IMG/VR virus record: IMGVR_UViG_3300022074_000306
Span: 1 to 27,235 of that record
Strand: one strand, 5' to 3'
Length of the DNA: 27,235 nt
DNA from: a virus
Positions 27,018-27,235 of the stretch are shown here, piece by piece (the stretch's first letter is position 1; every line of letters begins with the position of its first letter). The notes under the pieces were generated by a model, which saw nothing but the letters and a program-made list of their open reading frames with translations, did no database searches and had not been told where the DNA came from. The position numbers and the translations under genes are program-made.

Positions 27018-27235
27018 CAGGCAATGTATCCAATGACAGTACCAGAAGTCAGCCTGACCGATGTGATCACAAGACCCTCAATGCAAGAGGACGTATTGAA
27101 GTTGATTGCAGTGGCATCGCCTCCAGCAAGGTTTTCGTCAATTCCTTCTGCTGTCAGCGTATGGATCACAGAATCCTCAAGCGCCATCAACTTCACAAAC
27201 TTGGCAGTGTGAGTTGCTGTGTTGGTGATGATCGT
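27017..27235 (-). CDS. Structural protein, C-terminal part (cut by window edge)
   Basis: The frame is open from the right edge to TGA at 27019-27017, giving 72 residues. It is beta-rich with a run of Thr, Ile and Ala (TIITNTATHTAKFVKLMALE) and ends VRLTSGTVIGYIA. Similar small Thr/Gly-rich proteins sit between capsid and connector genes in cyanophages, possibly as head decoration or fibre-like parts. The start is outside the window and the function is open. Confidence 0.6.
   Translation of the reverse strand, partial: TIITNTATHTAKFVKLMALEDSVIHTLTAEGIDENLAGGDATAINFNTSSCIEGLVITSVRLTSGTVIGYIA

Noticed and set aside
1-27235. CRISPR array, rRNA or insertion sequence
   Set aside because: No regularly spaced repeats, no rRNA-like stretch and no transposase or terminal inverted repeats were seen on either strand.

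Overview
The window looks like part of a tailed double-stranded DNA phage (or prophage), most likely a siphovirus. It has a long-tail morphogenesis set: tail terminator, tail tube, G/GT tail assembly chaperones with a frameshift site, a TP901-type tape measure of about 928 residues, tail-tip proteins, a gpJ-like central protein and an S74-chaperoned tail fibre. No tail sheath gene is visible. The host is probably a cyanobacterium, quite possibly marine or freshwater Synechococcus. I infer this from several small genes of types I associate with cyanophages (DUF7936-like protein, paired lysis-region proteins, secreted proteins ending their signal peptide in APVQA, a small outer-membrane barrel). 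No host marker such as an integrase site or photosystem gene is present, so the host is not proven. No integrase, terminase, portal or capsid gene is in the window. Head genes should lie to the right, and the last gene on that side is cut by the window edge.

Layout. (1) 1-705, minus strand: a partial gene, an unknown gene and a ribbon-helix-helix (RHH) gene. (2) 604-5091, plus strand: early recombination and regulation genes. These are a PD-(D/E)XK nuclease, a 42-residue basic protein, a P63C-domain protein, an RHH gene, a good sigma-70 promoter with a palindrome in its spacer, a small membrane protein, two small genes (one RHH-like), a RusA-type resolvase, an ERF single-strand annealing protein, a fourth RHH-like gene and SSB. 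A strong intrinsic terminator follows SSB, then one more 54-residue gene. (3) 5088-6758: lysis-like region with a C39-like cysteine peptidase, a membrane-anchored coiled-coil protein and a divergent two-helix holin-like protein, plus two small minus-strand genes, one recalling NblA. (4) 6755-9355: three overlapping genes for exported proteins, a convergent proline-rich membrane protein and an 89-residue gene whose start codon overlaps that of its divergent neighbour. (5) 9358-10619, minus: a small membrane protein, an outer-membrane barrel and two cyanophage-type small genes. (6) 10683-27235, minus: the tail operon, read right to left from the neck and tail terminator to the fibre.

How it works together. 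The nuclease, ERF, SSB and RusA form a recombination and replication set. Four RHH-type proteins and the P63C protein probably regulate it. The minus-strand block builds the tail in the usual order: connector, terminator, tube, chaperone, tape measure, tip, fibre. Coding density is very high. No gene-free stretch reaches 300 bases; the largest gap is about 120 bases (1294-1413), where I see only a weak 5-base inverted repeat. No tRNA, rRNA, CRISPR array or insertion sequence was seen.
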